Assembly (NCBI GenBank): GCA_016190025.1
Contig: JACPRG010000017.1
Coordinates: 1-64,000, forward strand
DNA length: 64,000 nt
Source of the DNA: Candidatus Tectimicrobiota bacterium
Lineage (GTDB): Bacteria > UBA8248 > JACPRG01
Reading direction: 5' to 3'
This document shows positions 34,528-45,930 of the stretch, one piece after another (positions within the stretch are counted from its first letter, which is position 1; every line of letters begins with the position of its first letter). The position numbers and the translations under genes are program-made. The notes below the pieces were generated by a model. That model was not told the origin of the DNA and searched no databases. It saw only the letters and a list, made by a program, of their open reading frames with translations.

Positions 34528-36477
34528 ATGGAGAGGCACGTCGTGATCGAAGCCGTGGCGCCGGCCGTGGACGGAGGCCGCTACCCCGCCAGGCGCGTGG
34601 TGGGGGAGCGGTGCCGGGTCGAAGCCGACATCTTCCGCGACGGCCACGAGGCCATCCGAGCGGTCGTCAAGTGGCGCCGCAAACGGGACCGCAATCATGC
34701 GGAGGCTCCGATGGAGCACGTGGTCAACGACCGCTGGAGGGGCGAGTTTCCCTTGGAGGAGAACACCCGCTACGCCTTTACCATCGAGGCCTGGACGGAC
34801 CGCTTCGCCTCTTGGCTGGCCGATCTGGAAAAGCGCGTGGAGGCGGGGTATCCGGATGTCCGGGGCGAGGTGGAGGAGGGGCTGGACCTGATCGGCGGGG
34901 CCCTGGCGAACGCGAGGGGCGCGGATGAGCGGTTGATCTGGAACGCGCTCGAAGGGCTTCGGGCGGCGGGCGCCGATCCGGCCGCGAGCCTCGAGATCGC
35001 CCGGGGAGAAGATCTGGCCGAGGTCATGGGGCGGCATGACCGCCGCGAGGACGCGGTCCTCTACGAGCCCGAGCTCGATGTCGTGGCCGACCGGCCGCTC
35101 GCCCGGTTCGGCGCCTGGTATGAGATGTTCGTCCGCTCCCAGGGGACCGAGCCCGGCCGGGGCGGAACCTTCCGGGATGCGGAGCGGCGGCTTCAGGATA
35201 TCCGGGACATGGGGTTTGACGTCGTGTACCTGAGCCCCATCCATCCCATCGGCCGGACGAAGCGCAAGGGGCCGAACAACGACCTGGTGGCCGGGCCGGA
35301 CGACCCGGGGTGCCCTTGGGCTATCGGCAGCGAGCACGGGGGGCACACCGCCGTCGAGCCCTCCCTGGGGACGCTGGAGGACTTCAACCGCTTCGTCGAG
35401 GCCGCCCGCCGGCTGGGCATGGAGGTGGCGCTGGATTTCGCCATCCAGTGCTCGCCCGACCATCCCTGGGTGAAGGAGCACCCGGAGTGGTTCCACCGGC
35501 GCCCGGACGGGACCATCAAGTACGCCGAGAACCCCCCGAAGAAGTACGAGGACATCTATCCCCTCAACTTCGACACCCCCGACCGCGAGGCGCTGTGGGA
35601 GGAGATGCGCAGGGTCCTGCTCTTTTGGATCGGCCGGGGTGTCCGGGTCTTCCGCGTGGACAACCCCCACACCAAGCCCCTGGTCTTCTGGGAGTGGCTC
35701 ATCGCGGAGATTCAGGCCGAGCATCCGGAAGTCATCTTTCTCTCCGAGGCCTTCACGCGCCCCAAGGTGATGAAGACCCTGGCCAAGGCGGGGTTCACCC
35801 AGTCCTACACCTATTTCACCTGGCGGAACACCAAGGGGGAGTTCACAGAGTACCTGACGGAGCTCACCCAATCCGGCATGCAGGATTACTTCCGTCCGAA
35901 TTTCTTCACCAACACCCCGGACATCCTCGCAGAGGTGCTTCAGAAGGGGGGACGCCCGGCGTTCCAGATGCGGCTTGTTCTGGCGGCCACCCTTTCGCCG
36001 AGCTACGGCGTCTACAGCGGGTTTGAGCTCTGCGAGAATGAGCCGCTTCGGCCCGGCGGCGAGGAGTACCTCAATTCCGAGAAGTACCAGATCCGGGTGA
36101 GGGACTGGGACCGGCCGGGCCACATCAAGGGGTTCATCGCGCGCATCAATGAAATCCGCCAGGAGAACCCGGCGCTTCGGCAGCTCGCCAACCTGCGCTT
36201 CTTCCCCGCCGACAACGACCAGATCCTGTTCTATGAGAAGGCGACGGAGGATCGGTCCAACGTCGTTCTGGTCGCCGTGAACCTGGACCCCTTCCATCCC
36301 CATCACTGCACGGCGAGGGTTCCGCCGGAGGAGGTCGGCGCGCCGCCGGGGGGGCGGTACGAGGTGGTCGACCTGCTCACGGGCGACCGCTACGTATGGT
36401 CGGAGTGGAATTACGTCCGCCTCGACCCCGAGGCGCGGCCCGCCCACATCCTGCGCGTCGAAAGGGTCTTGCCATGA
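34528..36477 (+). CDS. glgE: GlgE: alpha-1,4-glucan:maltose-1-phosphate maltosyltransferase
   Basis: This 649-residue GH13 enzyme transfers maltosyl units from maltose 1-phosphate to growing alpha-glucan. It has the GlgE-specific N-terminal domain (VVIEAVAPAVDGGRYPARR; helical ~115-200), then the barrel: YEMFVRSQ, the GlgE signature block KRKGPNNDL, FRVDNPHTKP with nucleophile Asp378, and IFLSEAFTRPKVM with general acid Glu407. ATG at 34528 follows GAGAGGAGG. It shares an ATGA overlap with treS-mak, which produces its substrate via trehalose, maltose and maltose 1-phosphate. Length and motifs are normal. Confidence 0.95.
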   Translation: MERHVVIEAVAPAVDGGRYPARRVVGERCRVEADIFRDGHEAIRAVVKWRRKRDRNHAEAPMEHVVNDRWRGEFPLEENTRYAFTIEAWTDRFASWLADLEKRVEAGYPDVRGEVEEGLDLIGGALANARGADERLIWNALEGLRAAGADPAASLEIARGEDLAEVMGRHDRREDAVLYEPELDVVADRPLARFGAWYEMFVRSQGTEPGRGGTFRDAERRLQDIRDMGFDVVYLSPIHPIGRTKRKGPNNDLVAGPDDPGCPWAIGSEHGGHTAVEPSLGTLEDFNRFVEAARRLGMEVALDFAIQCSPDHPWVKEHPEWFHRRPDGTIKYAENPPKKYEDIYPLNFDTPDREALWEEMRRVLLFWIGRGVRVFRVDNPHTKPLVFWEWLIAEIQAEHPEVIFLSEAFTRPKVMKTLAKAGFTQSYTYFTWRNTKGEFTEYLTELTQSGMQDYFRPNFFTNTPDILAEVLQKGGRPAFQMRLVLAATLSPSYGVYSGFELCENEPLRPGGEEYLNSEKYQIRVRDWDRPGHIKGFIARINEIRQENPALRQLANLRFFPADNDQILFYEKATEDRSNVVLVAVNLDPFHPHHCTARVPPEEVGAPPGGRYEVVDLLTGDRYVWSEWNYVRLDPEARPAHILRVERVLP

Positions 36478-39400
36478 CTGCCCGCGATGGCCTCGGAGGC
36501 GACGGTCTCTGGTACAAAGACGCCGTCTTCTACGAGCTCCGGGTCCGCTCCTTCTACGACAGCGACGGGGACGGCATCGGGGACCTTCGCGGACTGGCCC
36601 AGAAGCTGGACTACCTTGAGGACCTGGGCGTCACGGCCCTCTGGCTGCTCCCCGTTTATCCCTCCCCGCTGAAGGACGACGGCTACGACATCGCGGACTA
36701 CACCGACGTCCACCCCGACATCGGGACGCTGGCCGACTTCAAGCACTTCCTGCGGGAGGCGCGCCGCCGCGGCCTGCGGGTGGTCACGGAGATGGTGCTC
36801 AACCACACCTCCGACCAGCATTCCTGGTTCCAGAGCTCCCGGCGCGCGAAGCCCGGGGAGCGGTGGCGCGACTTCTACGTCTGGAGCGACACGCCGGAGA
36901 AATACAAGGAGACGCGCATCCTCTTCCAGGATTTCGAGCCCTCCAACTGGTCCTGGGATCCCGTCGCCAAGGCCTACTACTGGCACCGCTTCTACGCCCA
37001 CCAGCCCGACCTGAACTTCGACAGCCGGTGGGTCCGGCGGGCCGTCCTGCAATCGGTCGATTTCTGGCTGGGGCTGGGGGTGGACGGCCTGCGCCTCGAC
37101 GCCGTCCCCTACCTCTACGAGCGGGAGGGGACGAATTGCGAGAACCTTCCGGAGACCCACGCCTTCTTGCGGGAGCTCCGGCGCCACGTGGACGGAAAGT
37201 TCCAAGACCGCATGCTCCTGGCGGAGGCCAACCAGTGGCCTGAGGACGCCGCGGCGTATTTCGGTCAGGGGGATGAGTGCCACATGGCGTTCCACTTCCC
37301 CATCATGCCCCGGCTGTTCATGGCCATCCACATGGAGAACCGCTCTCCCATCCTCGACATCCTGGAGCAGACGCCCCAGATCCCGGAAGCCGCCCAGTGG
37401 GCCCTGTTCCTGCGCAACCACGACGAGCTGACCCTGGAGATGGTCACGGACGAGGAGCGGGATTACATGTACCGGGTCTACGCGCGCGACCCCCAGGCCC
37501 GCATCCACCTGGGCATCCGGCGCCGCCTGGCCCCCCTCCTCGGGAATGACCGGAAGAAGATCGAGCTGATGAACGGCATGCTGTTCTCCCTGCCCGGCAC
37601 GCCCATCCTCTATTACGGCGACGAGATCGGGATGGGGGACAACTACTTCCTCGGGGACCGCAACGGCGTCCGCACCCCCATGCAGTGGAGCCCCGACCGG
37701 AACGCGGGCTTCTCGCGCGCCAACCCCCAGCGGCTCTACCTGCCGGTCATCGTGGACCCGGAGTACCACTACGAGGCCGTCAACGTGGAGAACCAGCAGC
37801 ACAACCCTCACTCCCTGCTCTGGTGGACCAAGCGGCTCATCGCCCTGCGAAAGCGCTACAAGGCCTTCGGGCGGGGGGGTATCGAGTTCCTCTATCCCAG
37901 CAATCCCAAGGTCCTGGCCTTCATCCGCCGTTGCGGGGGCGAGGACGTCCTGGTGGTGGCCAACCTCTCACGGTTCGCCCAATACGTGGAGCTGGACCTC
38001 CCTGCCCATCGGGACCGGGTGGCGGTCGAGCTCTTCGGCGGGACGGCGTTTCCGCCCATCGGCGACCGGCCTTACGCCTTGAGCCTGGGGCCGCACACCT
38101 TTTACTGGTTTTCCCTGGAGCCCCAGCGGGGCGAGGCTCCCGTGCGCGTCGCCTCCCCGGAGGCCCGGCTCCCCGCCCTGACGGTCACGGGCTCTTTCGA
38201 GAGTCTGTTCCGCAACGCGGCCAAGGACGCGCTGGAGGAGGCCCTTCCCGCGTACCTCCGCAGGCAGCGCTGGTTCGCGGGGAAGGCGCGGGGGATCAAG
38301 GGGGCGAGAATCATCGAGCGGTGTTCCGTTTCGAACAAGACTTCCGCGAGCTGCATCGCGCTCGTCGAGGTGGGGTACGCGGACGGGGGTTCCGAGACCT
38401 ACGTCTTGCCGCTGGCCGCCGCCTGGGGGGAGTCCGTCCAGAAGGTGAGGGAGGCGTTTCCCTCCGGGGCCATCGCGGAGCTGACGGGCTGGGGGAAGGG
38501 GGGAGAGATGGAGGGGCTGCTCTATGACGCCGGGGCGGAGGGCTTCTTCCACTTGGCGCTCTTGGAGGCCATCGGGCGCCGCCGCCGGCTGCAGGGCTTG
38601 GAGGGAGAGGTCGCGGCCACGCCGACCCGGGCGTTCCGCCGGATCCGGGGGCCGGAGGACATCCCCTTGACGCCCTCGGTGATACGCTCCGAACAGAGCA
38701 ACACCTCTGTCGTCTACGGGGACCGGTTCATCCTGAAGCTCTTTCGACGGTTCGGGGAGGGGGTGAACCCCGAGCTGGAGATCGGGAAGTGGCTGACGGA
38801 GAACTCCGCCTTTCGCCACATCCCTCCCCTGGCCGGCTTCCTGGAATATCGCGCCGGCCGGCGCGAGCCGGTGACCCTGGCGGTCCTCCAGGGTTTCGTG
38901 CCGAACCACGGGGACGCTTGGCAATACACCCTGGATGAGGTGCGCCGCTGCTTCGAGCGCGCCCTCGTCCAGCGCCACGCGGGGCAGGAGGCCCCCCTTC
39001 CGGGGCGCACCCCTTTGGAGCTGAAGGGCGAGGACCCTCCCCCCCTGGCCCAGGAGATGATCGGGGCCTATCTGGAAGCGGTGCGCCTTTTGGGGCAGCG
39101 GACCGGGGAGCTCCACGTCGCGCTGGCGTCCGCCCAGGAGGACCCGCGCTTGGCGCCGGAGCCCTTCACGACCCTCTACCAGCGCTCCGTCTACCAGTCC
39201 ATGCGCACCCTGTGCCGGCAGACCTTCCAGCGCCTTCGCGACGGTCTGCGGGAGCTTCCGGCGGACGCCCGGAAAGAGGCCCAGCGCGTCCTCGGGTGCG
39301 AGGAGACGGTCTTGAAGTGCTTCCGGAGGCTCCTCGAACGCAAGCTCAGCGGGAGGCGGATCCGCGTCCACGGCGACTACCACCTGGGGCAGGTGCTCTA

Positions 39401-39827
39401 CACCGGAAGCGACTTTGTGATCATGGACTTCGAGGGGGAGCCGGCGCGCTCCCTGGGCGAGCGAAAGCTGAAGAGGTCGCCCCTGTGGGACGTGGCCGGC
39501 ATGCTCCGCTCCTTCCACTATGCGGCTTCTCTGAACCTCTTCATCCCGGGGACCGGGGGCTACGTCCGCCCCGAGGACGTTTCCATCCTGAAGCCCTGGG
39601 CGCAGTTCTGGTGCCTCTGGGTTTCCGCCACCTTCCTGAGGAGCTACCTGGAGAGGGTGGCCGAGGCGGGCATCCTTCCCCGCGGGGAGGACGAGCTCGC
39701 ACTCCTGCTGAACGTCTTTCTGGTGGAAAAGGCCGTCTACGAGTTGGACTACGAGTTGAACAACCGCCCCGACTGGGCGAGGATCCCTCTGGAGGGAATC
39801 TTGAGTCTCTTGGAGACGGCCGGATAA
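36474..39827 (+). CDS. treS: Trehalose synthase-maltokinase fusion (TreS-Mak/Pep2)
   Basis: The 1117-residue protein has two enzymes. Residues ~10-560 are a TreS-type GH13 isomerase that interconverts trehalose and maltose ([60 protein letters not shown]). From ~580 the maltokinase part follows ([18 protein letters not shown]; kinase motif [11 protein letters not shown]; metal site [11 protein letters not shown]), which phosphorylates maltose for GlgE. The fused form is common in GlgE-pathway organisms. The start ATG overlaps the glgE stop (ATGA at 36474-36477); longer upstream frames are not needed. It is followed 16 bases later by glgB. Confidence 0.95.
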   Translation: MTARDGLGGDGLWYKDAVFYELRVRSFYDSDGDGIGDLRGLAQKLDYLEDLGVTALWLLPVYPSPLKDDGYDIADYTDVHPDIGTLADFKHFLREARRRGLRVVTEMVLNHTSDQHSWFQSSRRAKPGERWRDFYVWSDTPEKYKETRILFQDFEPSNWSWDPVAKAYYWHRFYAHQPDLNFDSRWVRRAVLQSVDFWLGLGVDGLRLDAVPYLYEREGTNCENLPETHAFLRELRRHVDGKFQDRMLLAEANQWPEDAAAYFGQGDECHMAFHFPIMPRLFMAIHMENRSPILDILEQTPQIPEAAQWALFLRNHDELTLEMVTDEERDYMYRVYARDPQARIHLGIRRRLAPLLGNDRKKIELMNGMLFSLPGTPILYYGDEIGMGDNYFLGDRNGVRTPMQWSPDRNAGFSRANPQRLYLPVIVDPEYHYEAVNVENQQHNPHSLLWWTKRLIALRKRYKAFGRGGIEFLYPSNPKVLAFIRRCGGEDVLVVANLSRFAQYVELDLPAHRDRVAVELFGGTAFPPIGDRPYALSLGPHTFYWFSLEPQRGEAPVRVASPEARLPALTVTGSFESLFRNAAKDALEEALPAYLRRQRWFAGKARGIKGARIIERCSVSNKTSASCIALVEVGYADGGSETYVLPLAAAWGESVQKVREAFPSGAIAELTGWGKGGEMEGLLYDAGAEGFFHLALLEAIGRRRRLQGLEGEVAATPTRAFRRIRGPEDIPLTPSVIRSEQSNTSVVYGDRFILKLFRRFGEGVNPELEIGKWLTENSAFRHIPPLAGFLEYRAGRREPVTLAVLQGFVPNHGDAWQYTLDEVRRCFERALVQRHAGQEAPLPGRTPLELKGEDPPPLAQEMIGAYLEAVRLLGQRTGELHVALASAQEDPRLAPEPFTTLYQRSVYQSMRTLCRQTFQRLRDGLRELPADARKEAQRVLGCEETVLKCFRRLLERKLSGRRIRVHGDYHLGQVLYTGSDFVIMDFEGEPARSLGERKLKRSPLWDVAGMLRSFHYAASLNLFIPGTGGYVRPEDVSILKPWAQFWCLWVSATFLRSYLERVAEAGILPRGEDELALLLNVFLVEKAVYELDYELNNRPDWARIPLEGILSLLETAG

Positions 39828-39843
39828 TCCGTGGGAGAGAAGG

Positions 39844-41811
39844 GTGTCCATCAAAGGGCGCAGAACCGGTAGAAAAGCCCCCCCGCCGAGGGCGGAGCGT
39901 GAGACGGTGCGACACGACGTGACGCTTTTGACCGACGACGACCTCTACCTCTTCAACGAGGGGACGCACTTTCACCTCTTCGAGAAGCTCGGGGCGCATT
40001 CCCTGGGGGCGGACGGGGAGGCGGGGACCTACTTCGCCGTCTGGGCGCCCAACGCTGAGCGGGCGTTCGTGATGGGGGAGTTCAACGGCTGGGATAACCG
40101 CAGCCATCCCCTCTCCCAAAGAGGGCGGTCCGGGATCTGGGAGGGCTTCGTCCCGGGCGTGGGTCGCGGCGCGCTCTACAAGTACCACCTCGTCTCCCGG
40201 CACGGCGGATACCGGGTGGACAAGGCCGACCCCTTCGCCTTCCGCATGGAGGTTCGCCCGGGGACGGCCTCCGTCGTCTGGGACCTGGACTATCCCTGGG
40301 GCGACCGGGGGTGGATGAAAGAGCGGGCTGCGCGCAACGCCCTGGACGCCCCCCTCGCCATCTATGAAGTCCACCTGGGTTCCTGGAGACGGGTTTCCGA
40401 AGAGAACAACCGCTTTCCCACCTATCGCGAGATCGCCCCCCCGCTGGTCGAGCACGTCCGGCGGATGGGCTTCACCCACGTGGAGATCCTGCCGGTCATG
40501 GCGCACCCCTTCTACGGCTCCTGGGGCTACCAGGTGTCGGGGTATTTCGCGCCGACGAGCCGGTACGGCTCTCCCCAGGACTTCATGTACCTGGTGGACT
40601 TTTTGCATCAGAGCGGCGTGGGCGTGATCCTCGACTGGGTCCCCTCGCACTTCCCGGCGGACGAGCACAGCCTGGGCTATTTCGACGGGACCCACCTCTA
40701 CGAGCACGCCGACCCCCGGCAGGGGTTCCATCCGGAGTGGGGGAGCGCCATCTTCAACTACGGGCGGAACGAGGTGCGGAGCTTTCTCATCAGCAACGCC
40801 TTGTTCTGGCTGGGGAAGTACCACGCCGACGGTCTCCGGGTGGACGCGGTGGCCTCCATGCTCTACCTGGATTACGCCCGCAAGGAGGGGGAGTGGATTC
40901 CGAACCGGTACGGGGGCCGGGAAAACCTGGACGCCATCGACTTCCTGCGCCGCTTCAACGAGGAGGTGTACGGACGGTTCCCCGGCGTTCAGACCATCGC
41001 GGAGGAATCGACCGCCTGGCCCATGGTGTCCCGCCCGACCCACGCGGGGGGGCTGGGCTTCGGCCTCAAGTGGGACATGGGCTGGATGCACGACACCCTG
41101 GGGTACATGAGCCGGGACGCCGTCTACCGGAAATACCATCACAACCAGATCACCTTCCGGTCCCTGTACTCCTTCGCGGAGAACTTCGTCCTCCCCCTTT
41201 CCCACGATGAGGTCGTGCACGGAAAAGGCTCCCTGCTGGGCAAGATGTCGGGGGACACGTGGCAGAAATTCGCGAATCTCCGGCTGCTGTTCGGGTACAT
41301 GTACGCCCAGCCCGGCAAAAAGCTCCTGTTCATGGGCGGCGAGTTCGGCCAATGGGGGGAGTGGAACCACGAGGGGAGCCTGGAGTGGCGCCTGTTGGAG
41401 TACCCCTCCCACGAGGGGGTCCGCAAGTGGGTGGAGGACCTGAACCGGCTCTACCGGGGCGAGCCGGCCCTCCACGAGCTGGACTGCGACGGCCGGGGGT
41501 TCGAGTGGATCGACGGGAGCGACAGCGAGCAGTCCATTCTTTGCTTCCTGCGCCGCGGGCGGTCGAGCGAGGCGGGCCTCCTGGTCGTGTGCAACTTCAC
41601 GCCCGTCCCCCGCGTTGGCTACCGGGTGGGGGTTCCGCGCGGGGGCTTCTGGAGAGAGCTGCTGAATGGCGACGCCCTGATCTACGGGGGGAGCGGCATC
41701 GGCAACGGGGGGGGCGTCGCGGCCGATCCCGTCCAGTGTCACGGGAGGGCGGACTCCCTCGACCTCACCCTTCCGCCGCTGGCCGCCGTGTTCTTCAAGG
41801 GCGAAGCGTGA
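39844..41811 (+). CDS. glgB: 1,4-alpha-glucan branching enzyme
   Basis: This 655-residue GH13/CBM48 enzyme makes alpha-1,6 branches in the GlgE-derived glucan. It has the CBM48 region ([23 protein letters not shown]), then [35 protein letters not shown] with nucleophile Asp, [12 protein letters not shown] with acid Glu, [14 protein letters not shown] and [17 protein letters not shown]. Start GTG 39844 is uncertain: the ribosome site is very close, and a GTG at 39907 would also give a complete enzyme. The stop overlaps the treZ start (GTGA). Confidence 0.95.
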   Translation: MSIKGRRTGRKAPPPRAERETVRHDVTLLTDDDLYLFNEGTHFHLFEKLGAHSLGADGEAGTYFAVWAPNAERAFVMGEFNGWDNRSHPLSQRGRSGIWEGFVPGVGRGALYKYHLVSRHGGYRVDKADPFAFRMEVRPGTASVVWDLDYPWGDRGWMKERAARNALDAPLAIYEVHLGSWRRVSEENNRFPTYREIAPPLVEHVRRMGFTHVEILPVMAHPFYGSWGYQVSGYFAPTSRYGSPQDFMYLVDFLHQSGVGVILDWVPSHFPADEHSLGYFDGTHLYEHADPRQGFHPEWGSAIFNYGRNEVRSFLISNALFWLGKYHADGLRVDAVASMLYLDYARKEGEWIPNRYGGRENLDAIDFLRRFNEEVYGRFPGVQTIAEESTAWPMVSRPTHAGGLGFGLKWDMGWMHDTLGYMSRDAVYRKYHHNQITFRSLYSFAENFVLPLSHDEVVHGKGSLLGKMSGDTWQKFANLRLLFGYMYAQPGKKLLFMGGEFGQWGEWNHEGSLEWRLLEYPSHEGVRKWVEDLNRLYRGEPALHELDCDGRGFEWIDGSDSEQSILCFLRRGRSSEAGLLVVCNFTPVPRVGYRVGVPRGGFWRELLNGDALIYGGSGIGNGGGVAADPVQCHGRADSLDLTLPPLAAVFFKGEA

Positions 41812-43670
41812 GTCTGGAGGCGGAAGAAGGGCGGGCCCTGGGCGCCCGAGACCTGGGGGGCGGACGCTGCCGGTTCCGGGTGTGGGCGCCTTCGCGCCGG
41901 GAGGTGCAGATTCACCTCTTGGCGCCCCGGGAGAGAGTCGTCCCCCTCGCGGCGGAGGATCGAGGCTACCACAGCGCCGTTGTGGAGGGTGTGGAGCCCG
42001 GAAGTCTTTACCGCTATCGTCTCGGCGAAAATCGGGAATTCCCCGATCCCGCCTCCCGCTCTCAGCCCCAGGGAGTCCACGGCCCCTCCCAGGTGGTCGA
42101 TTCCCGCTTCGCCTGGGGGGACGGGGGATGGAAGGGACTCCCCATTCAAGACTACATCCTCTATGAGGTTCACGTCGGGGCCTTCACGCCCGATGGCACC
42201 TTCGACGCTGTCCTCCCCCGCCTGAACGACCTCGAGGATCTGGGCGTCACGGCCGTCGAGCTGATGCCCGTCGCCCAGTTCCCCGGAAGCCGCAACTGGG
42301 GGTACGACGGCGTCTTCCCCTTCGCCGTCCAGCATTCCTACGGCGGGCCGCAGGGTCTGAAACGCCTGGTGAACGCCTGCCATGGGCGGGGAATCGCCGT
42401 CGTCCTGGACGTGGTGTACAATCACGTGGGGCCCGAGGGGAATTGCCTCGGAGAATTCGGCCCCTACTTCACCAACCGCTACCGCACCCCCTGGGGGCCG
42501 GCGCTGAACTTCGACGGGCCCCACAGCGACGAGGTGCGCCGCTACTTCATCGAAAACGCTCTCACCTGGATCGGGGAGTTTCACGTCGACGCCCTGCGGC
42601 TCGACGCGGTCCACGCGATCTGTGACTTCTCGGCCAAGACCTTTCTGGAGGAGTTGTCCGAGGCCGTGAGCGGGCTCGCGGAGCGGCTCGGCCGCCAGGT
42701 CTTCCTGATCCCGGAGAACGACCGGAACGACCCGAGGTTCGTCGCCCCTCCGGAGGAGGGGGGCTGCGGCCTGGACGCGGTGTGGAGCGAGGATTTCCAC
42801 CACGCGCTGCACGCGCTCTTGACGGGTGAGGCGGGCGGCTATTACCGGGACTTCGGCTCGCTCGGCCACCTGGAAAGGGCCTTCGCGGAGGGTTTCGCCT
42901 ACACCGGCCAGTATTCGGCGTATCGCGGGCGGCGGCACGGTCGGTCTGCGCACCGGCTTCCCGCCCGCCGGCACGTCGTTTTCGCCCAGAACCACGACCA
43001 GGTGGGAAACCGCGGGCTCGGGGAGCGCCTCGGCCACCTCGTCTCTTTCGAGAAGCTCAAGCTGGCGGCGGGGACGGTCCTCCTCTCTCCCTATGTCCCG
43101 CTCCTGTTCATGGGGGAGGAATATGGGGAGCCGGCGCCCTTTCTGTACTTCGTCCATCATTCGGACCCCGAGCTCATCGAAGCGGTGAGGCGGGGACGCC
43201 GGGAGGAATCCGCTCGTTTCCGATGGAGCGGCGAGCCGCCCGATCCGCAGGACGAGGCCGCTTTCCTCCGCTCCAGGCTCAACTGGGACCTGCGCCGCGC
43301 CGGGCGCCACCGGGTCCTGCTCGATCTCTACACAAGCCTCATCCGCCTGCGCAAGGAGATCCCGGCCCTCGCCCGGCTGAGCAAGGACCACACGGCCGTC
43401 GCGGGCTTCGAGAGGGAGAGGGTTCTGTTCGTGCGCCGCTGGAGCGGCGAGAGCCGGGCCTGCGCGATTTTCCATTTCGGCGGGACCGAGGTCTCCCTCG
43501 GCCTGCCGATCCCTCCGGGGCGCTGGCGAAGGCGGCTGGATTCGGAGGAGGAGCGGTGGCTCGGCCGGGGGAGCCTCGTTTCCGAGCGGCTTCATTCCGG
43601 GGGTGAGGTCGCCCTGACCCTCCGCCCGGCGGCCTTCGTCCTGCTCTCCCGGGAAGAGGATGAAACGTAG
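41808..43670 (+). CDS. treZ: Malto-oligosyltrehalose trehalohydrolase
   Basis: The 620-residue GH13 enzyme releases trehalose from maltooligosyl-trehalose. It has an N-terminal beta domain ([18 protein letters not shown]), [49 protein letters not shown], and the acid/base loop [14 protein letters not shown]. That loop reads PEN where many family members have AES, with the key Glu kept. NHDQVGNR and FMGEEYGE are also typical. The GTG start overlaps the glgB stop. Its partner TreY is encoded two genes downstream, with glgX between them. Confidence 0.94.
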   Translation: MSLEAEEGRALGARDLGGGRCRFRVWAPSRREVQIHLLAPRERVVPLAAEDRGYHSAVVEGVEPGSLYRYRLGENREFPDPASRSQPQGVHGPSQVVDSRFAWGDGGWKGLPIQDYILYEVHVGAFTPDGTFDAVLPRLNDLEDLGVTAVELMPVAQFPGSRNWGYDGVFPFAVQHSYGGPQGLKRLVNACHGRGIAVVLDVVYNHVGPEGNCLGEFGPYFTNRYRTPWGPALNFDGPHSDEVRRYFIENALTWIGEFHVDALRLDAVHAICDFSAKTFLEELSEAVSGLAERLGRQVFLIPENDRNDPRFVAPPEEGGCGLDAVWSEDFHHALHALLTGEAGGYYRDFGSLGHLERAFAEGFAYTGQYSAYRGRRHGRSAHRLPARRHVVFAQNHDQVGNRGLGERLGHLVSFEKLKLAAGTVLLSPYVPLLFMGEEYGEPAPFLYFVHHSDPELIEAVRRGRREESARFRWSGEPPDPQDEAAFLRSRLNWDLRRAGRHRVLLDLYTSLIRLRKEIPALARLSKDHTAVAGFERERVLFVRRWSGESRACAIFHFGGTEVSLGLPIPPGRWRRRLDSEEERWLGRGSLVSERLHSGGEVALTLRPAAFVLLSREEDET

Positions 43671-43701
43671 GCCGGGCGCCTCCCGGACGCGAGGTTGAGC
43701 C

Positions 43702-45834
43702 ATGCGGGTCTTTCCCGGCAGTCCTTATCCTTTGGGCGCGACGTGGGACGGGATGGGCGTCAACTTCGCCCTCTTCTCGGAGAACGCCGCCAAGGTCGAG
43801 CTCTGCCTGTTTGACGGGGACGACGCCGGGAAGGAAAGCCACCGCGTCGCGCTTCCGAAGTACACGGACCACGTCTGGCACGGGTACCTGCCCGACGTCC
43901 GGCCCGGCCAGTTGTACGGATACCGGGTGCACGGACCCTACGAACCGGCACGGGGGCTCCGTTTTAACCCCAACAAGCTTCTGGTTGATCCCTACGCCAA
44001 GGCCATCGCCCGGCTCACGCGGTGGGGTGACGCCCTCTTCGGCTATCGGATCGGGGCACCCGAAGAAGACCTGGCCATGGACGAGCGGGACAGCGCCGCC
44101 TGTGCGCCGCTCTGCGCCGTGATCGACCCCGCCTTCACCTGGGGAGAGGACCGCCCCCCGCGCACGCCCTGGCACAGGACCGTCATTTACGAGACCCACG
44201 TGAAGGGGTTCACCGCCCGGCATCCGGAGGTGTCGGAGGAGATCCGGGGGACGTACGCCGGTCTGGCATCGGAGCCCGTCCTCCGTCATCTCGCCGACCT
44301 CGGCGTCACCGCCCTGGAGCTGATGCCGGTCCATCATCACCTGGACGACCGGCATCTCGCGGAGCGGGGCCTGTCCAATTATTGGGGCTACAACACCCTG
44401 GGCTTCTTCGCCCCGGACCTGCGCTACACCTCCTTCCAGGGGCCGCTCGACGCCGTCCGCGAGTTCAAGACGATGGTCCGGGCGCTTCACGCGGCGGGCA
44501 TCGAGGTCATCCTGGACGTGGTGTACAACCACACGGCCGAGGGGAATCACCTGGGTCCCACCCTTTCGTTCCGCGGGATTGACAACGCGTCTTACTATCG
44601 CCTGACCCCGGAGAACCCCAGGTATTACATGGACTACACGGGCTGCGGGAATACGCTCAACATGCAGCACCCACACGTTTTGCAACTCATCATGGACAGC
44701 CTGCGGTACTGGATCCTGGAGATGCACGTGGACGGCTTCCGTTTCGATCTGGCCAGCGCCCTGGCCCGGGAGCTGCACGAGGTGAACAGGCTGGGCGCCT
44801 TTTTCGACATCATCCACCAGGACCCCGTGATCTCGCAGGTGAAGCTGATCGCGGAACCCTGGGACCTGGGCGAGGGCGGCTACCAGGTGGGCAATTTTCC
44901 GGTCCTGTGGACGGAGTGGAACAACAAGTACCGGGACGCGGTCCGCAGATTCTGGAGGGGGGACGAGGGGCAGCTGCCCGACCTGGCCACCCGCTTGACC
45001 GGAAGCAGCGACCTGTACAGCGAAGGCGGCCGGGCGCCCCACGCGAGCATCAATTTCGTGACCTGCCACGACGGCTTCACCTTGGAGGACCTGGTGTCCT
45101 ACAACGAGAAACACAACGAGGCGAACGGCGAAGGGAACCGGGACGGGCAGGACGAGAACCTCAGTTGGAACTGCGGGGCGGAAGGCCCCGCCCGAGACCC
45201 CGACGTGAGATGGCTGAGACAGCTTCAAAAGCGGAACTTCATGGCCGCGCTCCTCGTCTCCGCCGGCGCCCCCATGATCCTGGGCGGGGATGAGCTGGGC
45301 CGGACCCAGCGGGGAAACAACAACGCCTACTGCCAGGACAACGAGATCAGCTGGTACGACTGGCGGATCACGGAAGGCGACCGGTCTTTTCTGGGGTTCG
45401 TCCGCCGGCTCATTCAGCTCCGGAGAGGGCAACCCGTCCTGCAGCGCCGGAAGTTTTTCAAGGGGGAGCCGGTGGGGGATTCGAGGGTGAAGGACATCAC
45501 CTGGCTGAGCCCGGAGGGCCGCGAGATGACCGAGGAGGATTGGCATCGGCCGCAAGCGCGCGCCCTGGGGGTGCGTCTCGAAGGGGAAGCCGGGGACGAG
45601 ATGGATGAGAAAGGCAACAAGGTCAGGGGAGACACCCTTCTCATCCTGCTCAGCTCGCATCCCGAGGCCCTTTCTTTCGTGCTCCCTGCGGCCCCCCCGC
45701 GGGCCCGGTGGGAATGGGTGCTGGACACGATCCCGCGGGCCCCTCGGGACCGCCGGCGGTTCTGGAAAGGGAGCGCCCCCTATCCGCTCCGGGGCCGAAG
45801 CCTTTCCCTCTTCCGACTGGATTTCCCGGGGTGA
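43702..45834 (+). CDS. glgX: Glycogen debranching enzyme GlgX
   Basis: This 710-residue GH13/CBM48 isoamylase-type enzyme hydrolyses alpha-1,6 branches. The N-terminus is [25 protein letters not shown]; then [41 protein letters not shown] with nucleophile Asp, [19 protein letters not shown] with acid Glu, [22 protein letters not shown], and [25 protein letters not shown] follows GAGGTTGAGCC, 31 bases after treZ. It supplies linear chains for the TreY/TreZ pair. The sequence is full-length. Confidence 0.96.
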   Translation: MRVFPGSPYPLGATWDGMGVNFALFSENAAKVELCLFDGDDAGKESHRVALPKYTDHVWHGYLPDVRPGQLYGYRVHGPYEPARGLRFNPNKLLVDPYAKAIARLTRWGDALFGYRIGAPEEDLAMDERDSAACAPLCAVIDPAFTWGEDRPPRTPWHRTVIYETHVKGFTARHPEVSEEIRGTYAGLASEPVLRHLADLGVTALELMPVHHHLDDRHLAERGLSNYWGYNTLGFFAPDLRYTSFQGPLDAVREFKTMVRALHAAGIEVILDVVYNHTAEGNHLGPTLSFRGIDNASYYRLTPENPRYYMDYTGCGNTLNMQHPHVLQLIMDSLRYWILEMHVDGFRFDLASALARELHEVNRLGAFFDIIHQDPVISQVKLIAEPWDLGEGGYQVGNFPVLWTEWNNKYRDAVRRFWRGDEGQLPDLATRLTGSSDLYSEGGRAPHASINFVTCHDGFTLEDLVSYNEKHNEANGEGNRDGQDENLSWNCGAEGPARDPDVRWLRQLQKRNFMAALLVSAGAPMILGGDELGRTQRGNNNAYCQDNEISWYDWRITEGDRSFLGFVRRLIQLRRGQPVLQRRKFFKGEPVGDSRVKDITWLSPEGREMTEEDWHRPQARALGVRLEGEAGDEMDEKGNKVRGDTLLILLSSHPEALSFVLPAAPPRARWEWVLDTIPRAPRDRRRFWKGSAPYPLRGRSLSLFRLDFPG

Positions 45835-45930
45835 GGCCTGGCGGGAGGCGCCCGGCGGCTTCCGTCTTTGCCCCTTGGTCTGTGCCCCCGACCCCCGAAG
45901 ACTGGCTGGGGCGCAAGGGGGAGGTATTCG